Positions 49,246 to 57,816 of a stretch of 64,000 bases of DNA are shown one piece after another. A program made the translations under genes and the position numbers. The DNA lies in assembly GCA_023408075.1 (NCBI GenBank), contig JAEYKW010000006.1, positions 124,001 to 188,000 of the forward strand, given 5' to 3'. The DNA is from Bacillota bacterium (GTDB taxonomy: Bacteria; Bacillota; Clostridia; Christensenellales; SZUA-584). The notes below the pieces were generated by a model that saw only the letters and a program-made list of their open reading frames with translations, did not search any database and was not told the DNA's origin. Position 1 is the stretch's first letter. Every line of letters begins with the position of its first letter.

Positions 49246-50214
49246 ATGAAAAGCAAGACTCTCATAGGCATACTCGTCCTTGAAGCCATCGTTTGTGCGA
49301 TTCTCGCGCTGACCCTCTCCTCCCCGGACGGCGGCGGCTATATGGCTCTCGCGCAATTCCCGTATGCGCAGGTCGGTTTGCTGCTGCGCACCCTCTCGCT
49401 TTCGGGCGCATTCGGAAATGTCATCGCGTTCGTGCTCTACATCGGCATTTGTGCGCTGCCGCTGCTGTTTATCGCGATTCATATCAAAAAACGCGCGGCC
49501 AAGGCGGAGGATTGGCTGCTGCTCATACTCAGCGGCTTTGCGTTTTACATGATTTATATGATGATCAACCCCGGGGCTTTGAGCCGCATCCCAAGCTTTT
49601 TGAATATCGACATAGGCAAGGCCGCGCTCGGCGGCGCCTGCCATTCGCTGCTGATCGGTTATTTTGTTATCAAGCTGCTGCGAAAATCCGACAGCACCCG
49701 AACGGACGCTCTGCTCAAAATACTGCGGCTGCTGCTGGCCCTCACCTGCGTGATCGTCGTGTTTGCCATCAGCTATATCGGCATCGGCGATGTCAAAGCG
49801 AAATTCGCGGCGATACAGAGCGGCAATACCGACCCGTCGGTGTCGCTCGGCTTCACTTATGTGTTCGTTGTGCTGCGCTATGTGCTCACACAGCTGCCCG
49901 TTCTCTTAGAGATCGGCATTTTCCTGCTGGCCATGCGCCTTTGCAGCCATCTTATGACCGACCGCTATGGCGAGAGTGCGGTGGATGCAGCCAAAAAGCT
50001 CGCCTCATTCAGCAAAGGTGCGGTGATTGCGGCAGTGCTCAGCACACTGACGCTGAACCTTGCGCAGATCGTTTTCGCAGGGTCGCTCGTCTCCGTGGAT
50101 TTTCTCACAACGCTGCCGATCGATTCGCTGATCGTCGCATTTGCGGCGCTGCTGCTCTCGCGCTTTTTCACCGCCAGCCGCGAGCTTGCGCAGGACAATC
50201 AGCTGTTTATCTGA
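49246..50214 (+). CDS. Multispan membrane protein with DUF2975-like C-terminal half
   Basis: 322 residues, about eight membrane helices. The last 130 residues, ending RFFTASRELAQDNQLFI, match the shape of DUF2975 proteins, which are normally 150-200 residues long; the first half is extra, so this may be a fused or duplicated form. An XRE regulator of the YozG type follows after 12 bases, as for most DUF2975 genes. AAGGAG precedes the ATG. Confidence 0.7.
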   Translation: MKSKTLIGILVLEAIVCAILALTLSSPDGGGYMALAQFPYAQVGLLLRTLSLSGAFGNVIAFVLYIGICALPLLFIAIHIKKRAAKAEDWLLLILSGFAFYMIYMMINPGALSRIPSFLNIDIGKAALGGACHSLLIGYFVIKLLRKSDSTRTDALLKILRLLLALTCVIVVFAISYIGIGDVKAKFAAIQSGNTDPSVSLGFTYVFVVLRYVLTQLPVLLEIGIFLLAMRLCSHLMTDRYGESAVDAAKKLASFSKGAVIAAVLSTLTLNLAQIVFAGSLVSVDFLTTLPIDSLIVAFAALLLSRFFTASRELAQDNQLFI

Positions 50215-50226
50215 CGGAGGTGCGCG

Positions 50227-50454
50227 ATGGCCATCCGTATACATCTCGATGAAATACTGCGGGCACGCGGCATCACAGCCAAGGAGCTTTGCGCGCTCGT
50301 CAATATCACGGAAGCGAACCTTTCCATACTGCGCAGCGGCAAAGCCAAGGGTGTGCGCTTCGGCACGGTCAATAAAATCTGCTATTACCTGGATTGCGAT
50401 GTGGGCGACATATTGAAATTCGACGGTCACTTGGAGGACGATGACGATGAATAA
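50227..50454 (+). CDS. YozG-type XRE regulator
   Basis: 75 residues: IRIHLDEILRARGITAKELC, then NITEANLSILRSGKAKGVRF and LDCDVGDILKF. Typical partner of DUF2975 membrane proteins. Ends with an acidic EDDDDE tail that overlaps the start of the next gene by eight bases. Confidence 0.9.
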   Translation: MAIRIHLDEILRARGITAKELCALVNITEANLSILRSGKAKGVRFGTVNKICYYLDCDVGDILKFDGHLEDDDDE

Positions 50455-51379
50455 AAAAAGACTGATCATATTTGCGATACTGATGCTGATTGTGCCGCTG
50501 CTCAGCGGCTGCCGTCTCGCCGTTGAAAACGACGAGACCACTCATAAAGCAGACGTGCTGTGCGGCGTGTTTGTGACGCTGGAGCCGATTGAGCCCGTTC
50601 CGACAGATACGGTGATTGAGCTACCCGCAGACTGGAATGGCGATTTAAACGATGTGCTTTTCAACGAGGAAGCTTCACGCATTTATGCGACTCGTCATGA
50701 AGATGCCAACGGCTTCGTCGATTATACATTCGACGGCATTGACGGCTACCGCATGTTCAGCACCACGGAAAAGAATGCCGCAGGCGAAGTCACCGTCAAT
50801 GCATCCAGCAACGATAGTCAGTGGCAGGACCGCTCCAGTGACTACAGCATAACCGATAACGGCGAAGAGATTAAGCTGGCCGGAACACTGTGCTTTGATG
50901 TGCATTCCTCCTGCCGGGTCTACACCAACCCCGTCTACCAGACGGCAGACGGACGCGTTTATATCACTTACGGAGACGGACATTTTTATGACGTGCCGGA
51001 TAAACAGCCCGGTGAATGGGGAAGCACCACCATTTCTGCGACCGTGACACAAACGGAAAACGGCAAAGAAACAAGCCGCAGCATAGAGGCGCTCGTCAAG
51101 CTGGCAGGAGCCAATACCAACAAACAGATCGTGCTCAAGCAGATGGACAGTGAAAATAAAGTCATTGAACAGACCGTGGTCACGCAAGGCGATATCCCCG
51201 AATCCGTCCGCATAATGTCGAATGCTGCGTATATGATACTCGAAGAGCACAGCATCGATTTTGAAGACAAGGCCACAGTCAGCCGCACGCTGCTCACAGC
51301 CGATGCAGAAACTTTTGATGCGCGATTCACGGGAGAGAACGGCATCGTCGAGGCGCACCCGGTCGCACTGGTACACTGA
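50447..51379 (+). CDS. Lipoprotein of unknown function, coupled to the regulator
   Basis: 310 residues. Signal MNKKRLIIFAILMLIVPLLS then GC lipobox. The mature part is beta-rich with many Asp, Thr and Tyr residues; I do not recognise the family. The ATG at 50447 lies 9 bases after GGAGG; an ATG at 50441 is too close. Third gene of the DUF2975-like/XRE unit. Confidence 0.75.
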   Translation: MNKKRLIIFAILMLIVPLLSGCRLAVENDETTHKADVLCGVFVTLEPIEPVPTDTVIELPADWNGDLNDVLFNEEASRIYATRHEDANGFVDYTFDGIDGYRMFSTTEKNAAGEVTVNASSNDSQWQDRSSDYSITDNGEEIKLAGTLCFDVHSSCRVYTNPVYQTADGRVYITYGDGHFYDVPDKQPGEWGSTTISATVTQTENGKETSRSIEALVKLAGANTNKQIVLKQMDSENKVIEQTVVTQGDIPESVRIMSNAAYMILEEHSIDFEDKATVSRTLLTADAETFDARFTGENGIVEAHPVALVH

Positions 51380-51404
51380 GTATGATCTGAGGTGTCTTTT
51401 GGCT

Positions 51405-51905
51405 TCCCCTGGGAGGGGAAGCTGTCGCCGACAGGCGACTGATGAGGTGTTTAGTAACTATTGCTTGATGCCTCAGCCAGCGCTCCGTGCTACCTCCAAA
51501 GGAACGGACCAAATTTTCAATAATTGAATTATTTCATTGCTATAAAAGCAACTCACATGGTCATCCTGAGGAAGCGAAGCGACTTGAAGGATCTGAAAGT
51601 ATTCAGGCTGTCGCAGAGCGCCGCTTACTTGACACCTCATCCGGCGCTCCGCGCCACCTTCTCCTCAAAGGAGAAGGCTTTTTTTCACCGCAATGTCAGC
51701 GCGGTGACTGTCACTGCGTCATTGTTATTAAAGAGATGAACTAAGTGTTAAAAATCCCTTATCAGCATCCCTTTGACGACTGCCCAACGCGGATGGATTG
51801 AGAGCTGTCGCCGACAGGCGACTGATGAGGTGTTGATATAACAACGATTGCTTGACACCTCATCCGGCGCTCCGCACCACCTTCTCCTCAAAGGAGAAGG
51901 TTTCC
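51405..51905. repeat. Composite dispersed repeats downstream of the lipoprotein gene
   Basis: Family A (AAGCTGTCGCCGACAGGCGACTGATG) at 51417-51445 and 51803-51832. Each is followed 30-60 bases later by family D, a CTCATCCGGCGCTCCGC-type segment ending in CTTCTCC-TCAAA-GGAGAAGG (degenerate at 51465-51505; clear at 51640-51675 and 51862-51900). Family C, TCATCCTGAGGAAGCGAAGC, is at about 51561. The 590-base gap shows no gene. Confidence 0.7.
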
Positions 51906-51919
51906 CAATGCTTTCATAG

Positions 51920-51948
51920 AAAAACGGCGCAGTGATCATCACCGCGCC
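51920..51948 (-). terminator. Terminator of the GH3 gene
   Basis: On the minus strand GGCGCGGTGA and TCACTGCGCC form a stem with one mismatch, then TTTTTC. Confidence 0.8.
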
Positions 51949-51969
51949 ATTTGTTTCTCATCCAGTCCG

Positions 51970-53847
51970 TCAATACGTTAAACCGTATCCGAGCTCAAAC
52001 TGCAAGTCTGCATCATCCTTGCCGATGTCGTCCTCCGATTTGTACCATGGCATCGGCAGCTTGCCCGTGAACTCCGCCGCGCCCACAAGCGGCGAAATGA
52101 TACCGCCGCCCTCGGTGCCGGGCAGATAGCTCATCACCGCCGCATCCCAATCGCCGATATAGTCGTCAATCAGCACGTTGCGCCCCGCCACGATCACCGT
52201 GACCACCGGCTTGCCAAGGCTTTTGGCTTTTTCGATCGCGTCTATATTGCCGTCGAGGCCCGAGCCTCCCGTGATCGAAAGGTTCTGCGCATCGCCCCCA
52301 TATTCCGCATACGGCTTCTCCCCGAGCGCGAGCAGCACCACATCCGCGCTTTGCGCCTGACTTTCATCGGTGATAATTGTCAAACCGTATTGATCCGCGC
52401 ACTCCTGCAGCCCCTGCAGTATCGTGGTGCCCGGTGTCAATTCCTTGTCCGGCAGACCCTGCCAGCTCAGCGTCCAGCCGCCGCACTGAATGCCGATGCT
52501 GTCTGCCGCCGGCCCGGTCACGTAAATCTTCTGCCCTTGTTTAAACGGCAGCACGCCGTTCTCGTTCTTAAGCAGCACCTGCGATTCCTCCACGAGCTGC
52601 TTCGCGAGCGCGCGTCCGTCCGCGCTGCCAAGCTCGGTCACATTCATCTGTGCCTTATCAAGATACGGGTCTTCAAACAGCCCCATATCAAACTTGACCG
52701 TGAGTATGCGCGATACCGCATCGTCCACGCGCTCCTGCGTGATCGTCCCGTTGTTCACGCCGTTCACAATCGCGTCAATCGCGAGCCTGTAGTCGTAAGG
52801 CTCCATCAGCATATCGACACCCGCATTGACCGCCGCGATGACCTGTGCGTCATACGACGGCGCGGCGATGCCCTTTATGCCCTCCCAGTCCGTCACCACA
52901 AAGCCGCTGAAACCGAGCTCGTTTTTGAGCACATCGGTGACCAGATATTTGTTCGCGTGCATCTTAAGCCCCTGATATGAGCTGAACGACACCATCACAC
53001 TCTTCACGCCGTCTTTGATAAGCTGCACATAAGGCGCGAGATGCACCGCGCGCAGCTCTTCCTCGCTCATCTGCGCGTCGCCGCGGTCAATCAAATAATC
53101 GCCTTCGCCCGTGCCGAAGGTGGTGCCCCCGTCCGCAACATAGTGTTTGGCGCACGGCAGCACACCTTCGCCCATCTGCCCCTGAACGTATGCCGAAGCG
53201 AGCGCACAGACAGTATCCGGGTCGCTCGAAAAGCTCTCATAGGTGCGCCCCCACCGCGGATCCTGCCCCACGGCCACGCAGGGCCCGAAGTTCCAGAGTA
53301 TGCCCGTCAGCTTCATCTCACCGGCCACGTACGCACCCATCTGCTTTGTGAGTTCGGGGTCGTTGGCCGCACCGATGCCGATGTTATGCGGGAAAATCAC
53401 CGCGCCGTATAGCGTGTTATGCCCGTGCACCGCGTCTGCCCCATAAATGAACGGGATTTTGAGATTCCTTGAAAGCACCGCTTTCTGAAAGCCGTCGAGC
53501 ACGTCGTTCCAGTGCTCCACGGAATTGTCGTGGTCGGGCACGGAACCGCCGCCGCTCAGCACCGAGCCGAGTCCCAGATTCGCCATATCGGTTTCTTCCA
53601 CGGGGTACTGCTCACCCTGCACCATCTGGCCTGCCTTGTCTTCAAGGCTCATTCTCGCCAGCAGATCGGCCACACGCTCCTGCGTGCTTGCCGACGGGTC
53701 AAGATATACCTCGGGTGATTCATCTGCGGGCGTTTGCGCGGCCGGCGATTGCGTCGCTGACGGTTCCGTCGTAACGGGCGCTGCTCCGCATGCCGCAAGT
53801 GATACTGACAGCAATACGCATACAATGAGAATTATGATACGTTTCAT
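51970..53847 (-). CDS. Glycoside hydrolase family 3 beta-glucosidase-type lipoprotein
   Basis: 625 residues. Signal MKRIIILIVCVLLSVSLAAC is a lipobox, so the enzyme works outside the cell. The catalytic barrel has KIPFIYGADAVHGHNTLYGA, the KH of CAKHYVADGGT and the nucleophile Asp in FVVTDWEGI. The second domain has VTGPAADSIGIQCGGWTLSW and ends with an LPMPWY-type strand; no fibronectin domain is present. The WTLSWQG and AVGQDPRWGR patterns are those of exo-beta-glucan hydrolases. GGAGG precedes the ATG at 53847. Likely releases glucose from beta-linked oligosaccharides. Confidence 0.94.
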   Translation of the reverse strand: MKRIIILIVCVLLSVSLAACGAAPVTTEPSATQSPAAQTPADESPEVYLDPSASTQERVADLLARMSLEDKAGQMVQGEQYPVEETDMANLGLGSVLSGGGSVPDHDNSVEHWNDVLDGFQKAVLSRNLKIPFIYGADAVHGHNTLYGAVIFPHNIGIGAANDPELTKQMGAYVAGEMKLTGILWNFGPCVAVGQDPRWGRTYESFSSDPDTVCALASAYVQGQMGEGVLPCAKHYVADGGTTFGTGEGDYLIDRGDAQMSEEELRAVHLAPYVQLIKDGVKSVMVSFSSYQGLKMHANKYLVTDVLKNELGFSGFVVTDWEGIKGIAAPSYDAQVIAAVNAGVDMLMEPYDYRLAIDAIVNGVNNGTITQERVDDAVSRILTVKFDMGLFEDPYLDKAQMNVTELGSADGRALAKQLVEESQVLLKNENGVLPFKQGQKIYVTGPAADSIGIQCGGWTLSWQGLPDKELTPGTTILQGLQECADQYGLTIITDESQAQSADVVLLALGEKPYAEYGGDAQNLSITGGSGLDGNIDAIEKAKSLGKPVVTVIVAGRNVLIDDYIGDWDAAVMSYLPGTEGGGIISPLVGAAEFTGKLPMPWYKSEDDIGKDDADLQFELGYGLTY

Positions 53848-53994
53848 ATTAACCTCCCATAATTTCCAACAAAATTCTTTTTTCAGCGTACAATGCCTTT
53901 TTACGAAATACAACCGCCCGCGCCACGAAATTTACGAAACTTTCCAGCACTGCAATACAAAGAAAAGACCGCTGAAAATGTCAGCGGCCAGCCT

Positions 53995-54432
53995 GAATTC
54001 TCTTTTTGTCATGCCGAGGAACAAATCGGCGATTACGAAATGGAAACAAGCCCCTGCCGCAACGCACTTGACATGGGATTCTTCGCTGACGCTCAGAATG
54101 ACGTGTTCGTGATTGAATACGCGCTGTCGCTGAAGGCGACTGAGGGAGTTCTTTCTGAACCTGTTAATCTCTTCCCTGTCATGCGAGGAACAAAGCGACA
54201 TGGCAGCAAAACGAAACGGAATCCCTTATGCAAAGCACTGGACATGGGATTCTTCGCTGACGCTCAGAATGACTTGTTCGTGATTGAATGCACGCTGTCG
54301 CCGTGAAGCGACTGAGGGAGGCCCGCTTAACATTCGAATTATCATCCATTCACTTAACCTTCAAAAACGCATGTCCCCCTTGGCTCCCTCTTAGAGGGAG
54401 CTGTCGCCGAAGGCGACTGAGGGAGTTTTCTA
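53995..54432. repeat. Two copies of a C+A repeat block and a third family A element
   Basis: ACATGGGATTCTTCGCTGAC then GCTCAGAATGAC (family C) occurs at about 54070-54103 and 54241-54273. Each is followed at the same distance by a family A palindrome (54123-54150; 54293-54322). Both blocks start with a TGTCATGC(C)GAGGAACAAA motif. A third family A copy lies at 54385-54425. No gene is visible in the 690-base gap 53848-54539. Confidence 0.75.
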
Positions 54433-54495
54433 TGCAACCATCGCTCCTGTTTCATCAGCTCCTATCGATCGACATTTGACCTCTTTCATAAAAGC

Positions 54496-54521
54496 AAAAA
54501 CCGCTGATGATACATCAGCGG
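54496..54521 (-). terminator. Terminator of hcp
   Basis: On the minus strand CCGCTGATG and CATCAGCGG enclose TAT and are followed by TTTTTG. Confidence 0.88.
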
Positions 54522-54539
54522 CTCAGCATTGTGATTATA

Positions 54540-56108
54540 TTATCCGAGTATCTTCTTTAAGTCTTCTGTCGCGTCTCCTGTCGGCGTGATGCCGTAGTTC
54601 TCCACAAGGAAATTCAGTACATTCGGCGACACGAAAGCGGGCAGCGAGGGCCCTAAATATATGTTCTTCAAACCGAGCGCGAGCAGCGTCAGCAGTATGC
54701 AGACCGCCTTTTGCTCATACCACGAAAGCACCAGTGTGAGCGGAAGCTCGTTCACGCCACAGTCAAACGCTTCGCTGAGCGCAACAGCCACGCGGATCGC
54801 GCTGTACGCGTCGTTGCACTGCCCCATATCCATAATGCGCGGCAGGCCGCCGATATCGCCGAGATCAAGATCGTTGAAGCGGTATTTGCCGCATGCGAGC
54901 GTCAGCACCACCGTGTCGTCCGGCGTCTGCTTCACAAAATCGGTGTAGTAGCTGCGCTTCGTGCGCGCACCGTCGCAGCCGCCCACGAGGAAGAAGTGCT
55001 TGATCGCACCCGCCTTGACTGCATCGATCACTTTATCTGCGACGGACAGCACTGTGCCGTGCCCGAAGCCCGTGGTCACGCTCGTGCCGCCGTTGAGCCC
55101 CGTGAAGGTTTTGTCCTCATCAAAGCCGCCCAGCACGAGCGCTTTTTCTATCACAGGTGTAAAATCTTTGTCCTTGTCGATGTGCACCATCTCGGGGTAG
55201 CCCACCACGCCCGTCGTGAACACGCGGTCGCTGTAGCTTTCCTTCACGGGCATCAGACAGTTCGTGGTAAACAGGAACGCCGCAGGCACGCCCGCAAACT
55301 CCTTCTGCTGGTTCTGCCATGCCGTCCCGAAATTGCCTTTAAGCTGCGGATACGCTTTTAGCTTGGGATAGGCGTGCGCGGGCAGCATCTCGCCATGCGT
55401 GTACACATTAACGCCCTTGCCCTTTGTCTGCTCAAGCAGCAGGTACAAATCGTGCAGGTCGTGTCCCGATATCACGATAAACGGCCCCTTTTCCACCGCC
55501 AGCGGCACTTTCACAGGCACCGGCGTGCCGTAAACGTCCGTGTTCGCTTTGTCGAGCAGCTCCATGCACGCTAAGTTGACCGTGCCCACCTTCATCACCA
55601 CAGGCAGCAGCATTTCCATTGTCGCGCTGTCGTCGCCGACTGCGCTCAGACCCTCGAAAAAGAAGCGGTTGACCTCGTCTTTCTCGTATCCGAGCGCTGC
55701 CGCATGATAAGCATACGCCGCCACGCCGCGCAGACCGAGCAGTATCAGCGACTTTAACGACCGCACATCTTCGTTTTCACCCCAAAGCGTGAGCGGCTCG
55801 TTTGTGATGCTCTTGAACCGGCCGCCCGCCAGAGCAGCTTCAAGGTTCGCCTCATCAATCAGCGCCGTGATATCTTCGGCATCAAAGTTCACATTCGTAA
55901 TCGTCGCAAACAGTCCGTCTATCATCACGCGTACCGCCTGCGCTGACGGATTCTCCTTCGCCGCAGTCGCAAGATTGATCAGCGCGCCGGTCAGCGCGTC
56001 CTGCAAATTGGCGATATCCGCCGTCTTGCCGCATACGCCCGCTGCTCCTGTGCAGCCCGTGCCCTTGGCCGCCTGTTCACACTGAAAACAAAACATCTCA
56101 TTAGCCAT
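54540..56108 (-). CDS. hcp: Hybrid-cluster protein / hydroxylamine reductase
   Basis: 522 residues. N-terminal cluster ligands C7, C10, C19 and C26 (MFCFQCEQAAKGTGCTG). The hybrid-cluster domains carry GHDLHDLYLLLEQT, TNCLMPVKESYSDRV, GTVLSVADKVIDA and HFFLVGGCDG, all standard. Reduces nitric oxide or hydroxylamine and can act as an S-nitrosylase; protects anaerobes from nitrosative stress. Single gene with its own terminator and a strong palindrome upstream. Confidence 0.96.
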   Translation of the reverse strand: MANEMFCFQCEQAAKGTGCTGAAGVCGKTADIANLQDALTGALINLATAAKENPSAQAVRVMIDGLFATITNVNFDAEDITALIDEANLEAALAGGRFKSITNEPLTLWGENEDVRSLKSLILLGLRGVAAYAYHAAALGYEKDEVNRFFFEGLSAVGDDSATMEMLLPVVMKVGTVNLACMELLDKANTDVYGTPVPVKVPLAVEKGPFIVISGHDLHDLYLLLEQTKGKGVNVYTHGEMLPAHAYPKLKAYPQLKGNFGTAWQNQQKEFAGVPAAFLFTTNCLMPVKESYSDRVFTTGVVGYPEMVHIDKDKDFTPVIEKALVLGGFDEDKTFTGLNGGTSVTTGFGHGTVLSVADKVIDAVKAGAIKHFFLVGGCDGARTKRSYYTDFVKQTPDDTVVLTLACGKYRFNDLDLGDIGGLPRIMDMGQCNDAYSAIRVAVALSEAFDCGVNELPLTLVLSWYEQKAVCILLTLLALGLKNIYLGPSLPAFVSPNVLNFLVENYGITPTGDATEDLKKILG

Positions 56109-56179
56109 ATCTCAAATCCTCCATAAATTAATTCGAATCATGTTGACTTAGCGAGCATACCGCATTGCGCCGTGTCCGT

Positions 56180-56197
56180 ATGTTGCAAATGCAACAT
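56180..56197. promoter_or_regulatory. Palindromic operator before hcp
   Basis: ATGTTGCA-AA-TGCAACAT, perfect arms of 8 bases, 72 bases upstream of the hcp start and between hcp and the divergent MarR gene. The shape fits Crp/Fnr-type sites, and HcpR regulators of that family control hcp in anaerobes; identity of the regulator is inference. Confidence 0.65.
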
Positions 56198-56227
56198 ATT
56201 GTCCGTATTTTCTCATGCTTTAAAAGC

Positions 56228-56268
56228 TTGACAAATATTCCGGATAAGCATATATTACGATTATCGTA
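56228..56268 (+). promoter_or_regulatory. Promoter and operator of the MarR gene
   Basis: TTGACA (56228-56233), 17 bases, TATATT (56251-56256), then TACGAT-T-ATCGTA (56256-56268), a perfect 13-base palindrome overlapping the -10 end. A likely autoregulatory MarR site. Confidence 0.7.
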
Positions 56269-56300
56269 CTATATATAGTTTCGAAATTATTGGAGTGTGT

Positions 56301-56771
56301 ATGAAAGACGAAATTAAACCCGAAGACATGCAAAGCCTCGATGACGTGTGGCATAAGCTGATGTTCGGCCTGCAGAAATTGGACGAAGAACTCTGGCATG
56401 GCCATCTCAAAGGCATCTCGACGACCGAGATTGGCATACTGAATATTGTGGCGCACCAGCGTGACGTGATACTGCGTGAGATTACAAAGACGCTCGGCAT
56501 TCCGGGCAGCACGCTGACCAGCGCCATCGACCGCCTCGAAAAACGCGGGCTCATACGTCGGACAATCAACCCGAGGGACAGACGCTCCTTCGGCCTCGAG
56601 CTGACGGGCGATGGCATGCTGGCTCAACAGGAGCATATTCAGGGTGAACGGCTGCTCTTTGAAAAGATTTTGAGCGCATACGAAACCTCAGGCGAGCGCC
56701 GTGAGTTGATACGGCTGCTCCGCGTACTCGCGGGCCACATTATGAAAGAAGGCGAAGAAAATAATGAGTAA
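56301..56771 (+). CDS. MarR-family regulator
   Basis: 156 residues. Winged helix LREITKTLGIPGSTLTSAID, RLEKRGLIRRTINPRDRRSF and the long C-terminal dimer helix. The ATG at 56301 follows GGAG by five bases. It overlaps the following dehydrogenase gene by eight bases, so it probably controls that gene. Confidence 0.93.
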   Translation: MKDEIKPEDMQSLDDVWHKLMFGLQKLDEELWHGHLKGISTTEIGILNIVAHQRDVILREITKTLGIPGSTLTSAIDRLEKRGLIRRTINPRDRRSFGLELTGDGMLAQQEHIQGERLLFEKILSAYETSGERRELIRLLRVLAGHIMKEGEENNE

Positions 56772-57591
56772 ACAAACAGCCGTTATTACAGGCGCGACAA
56801 GCGGCATCGGCGCGGCCTTTGCAAGGGAATTTGCGCGCCGCGGATACGATCTTGTCATCACGGGGCGGCGGCGCGAGGTGATCGAGGCGCTGGCGCAGGG
56901 TATCCGTGAAGCCTGCGGTGTGCAGGTGGATGTCGTGCTGGCTGAACTGTCCAATCAGGACGGCATTCAAAAAATTATTGATGCCATTTCGAATAAAAAC
57001 GTCGGTGTGCTTGTCAACAACGCGGGGTTTGGTGCAAGCGTGCTTTTTCAGGAGAGTGACCTCCCCGTGATGGAGCAGCTGGCCAAAGTGAATGTGCTCG
57101 CACCCATGGCGCTGACCCGCGCCGTGCTGCCCGGCATGGTGTCGCGCGGCAGCGGCGCTGTCATCAACGTCTCCTCGGAAGCCGTTTACATGGCGATACC
57201 CAAAAACACCGTCTATGCCGCTTCAAAGGCGTTTCTCAAAACGTTTACGGAAGGGCTGCATCTCGATCTCTATGGAACGGGTGTGAAAGCGATGGCCGTC
57301 TGCCCCGGGCTCACGCATACCGATTTTCACGAGAAAATGGGCCTGTCGAAAGCGCGGCAGACGGATCACGGTTTTGTGACATGGATGTCACCCGAGGATG
57401 TTGTGCGCCAAGCCATGCGGGATATTGACAAAGGCAAAGTTATCAGCATACCCGGATCCCGCACCAGAATGATGATACGCATGCTCAGCCTGCTGCCCCG
57501 CAAAAGCTATTTTAAGCTCATGCTGGCTTTCAGCCGCAAGGCCTTCGGGAAGCGGACTGAAGACAGAGAAAACCCGGCGGCGCTCAATTAA
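56764..57591 (+). CDS. Short-chain dehydrogenase/reductase
   Basis: 275 residues, classical SDR: cofactor loop TGATSGIGAAFA near residue 9, NNAGFG near 86, catalytic Ser in NVSSEA near 138 and YAASKAFLK near 155. The Arg/Lys after the first strand (TGRRREVIEAL) suggests NADPH. Substrate unknown; similar to DltE-type dehydrogenases. Coupled to the MarR regulator. Confidence 0.93.
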   Translation: MSKQTAVITGATSGIGAAFAREFARRGYDLVITGRRREVIEALAQGIREACGVQVDVVLAELSNQDGIQKIIDAISNKNVGVLVNNAGFGASVLFQESDLPVMEQLAKVNVLAPMALTRAVLPGMVSRGSGAVINVSSEAVYMAIPKNTVYAASKAFLKTFTEGLHLDLYGTGVKAMAVCPGLTHTDFHEKMGLSKARQTDHGFVTWMSPEDVVRQAMRDIDKGKVISIPGSRTRMMIRMLSLLPRKSYFKLMLAFSRKAFGKRTEDRENPAALN

Positions 57592-57816
57592 GTGACTGAT
57601 ATACGCGCGGCAGACGCAAAAGAATATCGCTTGCTGCACCACGGGCATCACTTCGCCGTCTCATATGCCGGTTTTGTATGCGTTTTGCCGCTATGTGTCA
57701 GCCTTCTCTTCAAGATCTTGACCTTTCGACGTCAGAAATTTCGAATACTACGCCCCATACCGCAACGGTACAGGGCGTTCCTCGATCTACAAATGGATAA
57801 TGAATCTGCCGGGAGT

